From assembly GCF_020515625.1 (NCBI RefSeq), contig NZ_JAIWPJ010000001.1:1364001-1428000 (forward strand): DNA of 64,000 bases. The letters are read 5' to 3'. The notes beneath the pieces were generated by a model. It saw only the letters and a program-made list of their open reading frames with translations, was not told the origin of the DNA and did no database searches. The position numbers and the translations under genes are program-made. The DNA comes from Natrinema amylolyticum. GTDB taxonomy: Archaea > Halobacteriota > Halobacteria > Halobacteriales > Natrialbaceae. Positions 63,353 to 64,000 of this stretch are shown one piece after another. Every line of letters begins with the position of its first letter. The stretch's first letter is position 1.

Positions 63353-64000
63353 ATGGCCTCGGATCTGAGCTGTCCCGACTGCGGGACCGTCTACGAGGCC
63401 GGGCCGGACGAACCGTGGCGCTGTGGCTGCGGCCGCGCACTGGAGTTCACCGAGCGCCCGCACCCGCAAGGCGATCCGCTCCCGCTGCACAGCCTCGATA
63501 CCAGCGAGGGGCTGTGGACGTTCTTCGAGTTCCTCCCGATCGAACAGCACGTCACCTTCTACGAGGGCTTCACGCCGACGGTCGAGGCCCCCGACTGGAA
63601 CGCGCAGTTCAAACTCGAGTACGTCTTCCCGACGGGCTCGTTCAAGGACCGGGGCGCGACGACGACCCTCTCGCGGGCCGTCGAACTCGGCGTCGAGAAG
63701 GTCATCGAGGACTCCTCGGGCAACGCGGGCGCGTCGATCGCGACCTACGCGGCCCGTGCCGGCCTCGACGCGGACATCTACGTTCCGGCGGACGTCAAGC
63801 AGTCCAAGCTGATGGCGATCCAGCGGGCCGACGCCCGCCCGGTTCGAATCGAGGGGACCCGAGAGGACGTGACCGCGGCCTGTGTCAAGGCCGTCGAAGG
63901 CGACGCGAGCGGTGACGAGACGACCGACGAAGACGGTGTTCCGTATCAGACGGGCGAAGGCTGGTACGCCAGCCACGCCTGGAATCCGGCCTTCTACGCC
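63353..64000 (+). CDS. thrC: Threonine synthase (partial, 3' end outside window)
   Basis: The gene runs to the window edge without a stop (216 codons seen). It starts one base after the doeB-like gene. The N-terminus has a zinc-ribbon-like CPDCG...CGCG, then the PLP lysine region PTGSFKDRGATTT and SSGNAGASIATYAARAG, typical of threonine synthase and related PLP lyases. It would make threonine from phosphohomoserine, a pathway reached from aspartate semialdehyde, the product of diaminobutyrate transamination. The missing C-terminus prevents ruling out a cysteate- or diaminopropionate-type enzyme. Confidence 0.82.
   Translation, partial: MASDLSCPDCGTVYEAGPDEPWRCGCGRALEFTERPHPQGDPLPLHSLDTSEGLWTFFEFLPIEQHVTFYEGFTPTVEAPDWNAQFKLEYVFPTGSFKDRGATTTLSRAVELGVEKVIEDSSGNAGASIATYAARAGLDADIYVPADVKQSKLMAIQRADARPVRIEGTREDVTAACVKAVEGDASGDETTDEDGVPYQTGEGWYASHAWNPAFYA

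Overview
The window is chromosomal DNA from a halophilic archaeon of the class Halobacteria. The DNA is GC-rich and the predicted proteins are strongly acidic. Archaeal marker genes are present: CDP-archaeol synthase, an archaetidylserine decarboxylase-type protein, ribosomal protein L15e, Rio2 kinase, NcsA, FtsZ2 with its CdrS/CdrL partners, and a tRNA-Tyr with the archaeal C1:G72 pair. Gene content resembles Natrinema/Haloterrigena-type genomes, but the genus cannot be fixed from sequence reading alone. Many genes look leaderless, with a TATA-like box about 25-30 bases before the start codon.

Region 1 (1-13.1 kb) is general housekeeping: the end of a peptide-type ABC ATPase, a DMT exporter, an archaetidylserine decarboxylase, a PAS/GAF histidine kinase, an Lhr-type helicase, and a LolCDE/MacB-like ABC cassette (one ATPase, two FtsX permeases with overlapping ends). 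Region 2 (13.4-17.4 kb) is the cell-division block: tRNA-Tyr with two decayed copies of its 3' end nearby, cdrL, the very small cdrS, ftsZ2 and ncsA. A cluster of GTAAGAC/GTCTTAC sites sits over the cdrS-ftsZ2 promoter. Region 3 (17.5-41.2 kb) mixes small regulators, an Acr3-like carrier, an ABC-2 transporter, endonuclease IV, lipoate ligase, Rio2, L15e, a natural E1-alpha/E1-beta fusion of a 2-oxoacid dehydrogenase, an isolated glutamate mutase small subunit (mamA), gfcR, thrS, pyrE and carS.

Region 4 (41.4 kb to the end) is dominated by amino-acid and compatible-solute catabolism and is the most coherent functional block. It has an ectoine hydrolase-type M24 protein (DoeA), a DoeB-like deacylase, a diaminobutyrate-type aminotransferase and a second class III aminotransferase. 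It also has two paralogous M20 amidohydrolases (one translationally coupled to a threonine dehydratase/EutB-like enzyme), a RidA protein, glutamate dehydrogenase, proline dehydrogenase, a BCCT osmolyte carrier, an APC-USP-USP transporter and the start of a threonine synthase. A plausible flow is uptake of ectoine (BCCT), ring opening (DoeA), deacetylation (DoeB or an M20 enzyme), transamination of diaminobutyrate to aspartate semialdehyde, and recycling of glutamate by glutamate dehydrogenase. No DoeC or EutC equivalent is visible in the window.

Two gene-free stretches (26.65-26.97 kb and 48.54-48.84 kb) hold copies of a roughly 300-bp palindromic element. Their long arms are conserved, while the small hairpins near both ends differ in sequence but keep their base pairing. 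This is the best candidate here for an undescribed structured or mobile element. A frameshifted paralogue of a winged-helix membrane protein (54.95-55.52 kb) lies next to its intact sister.
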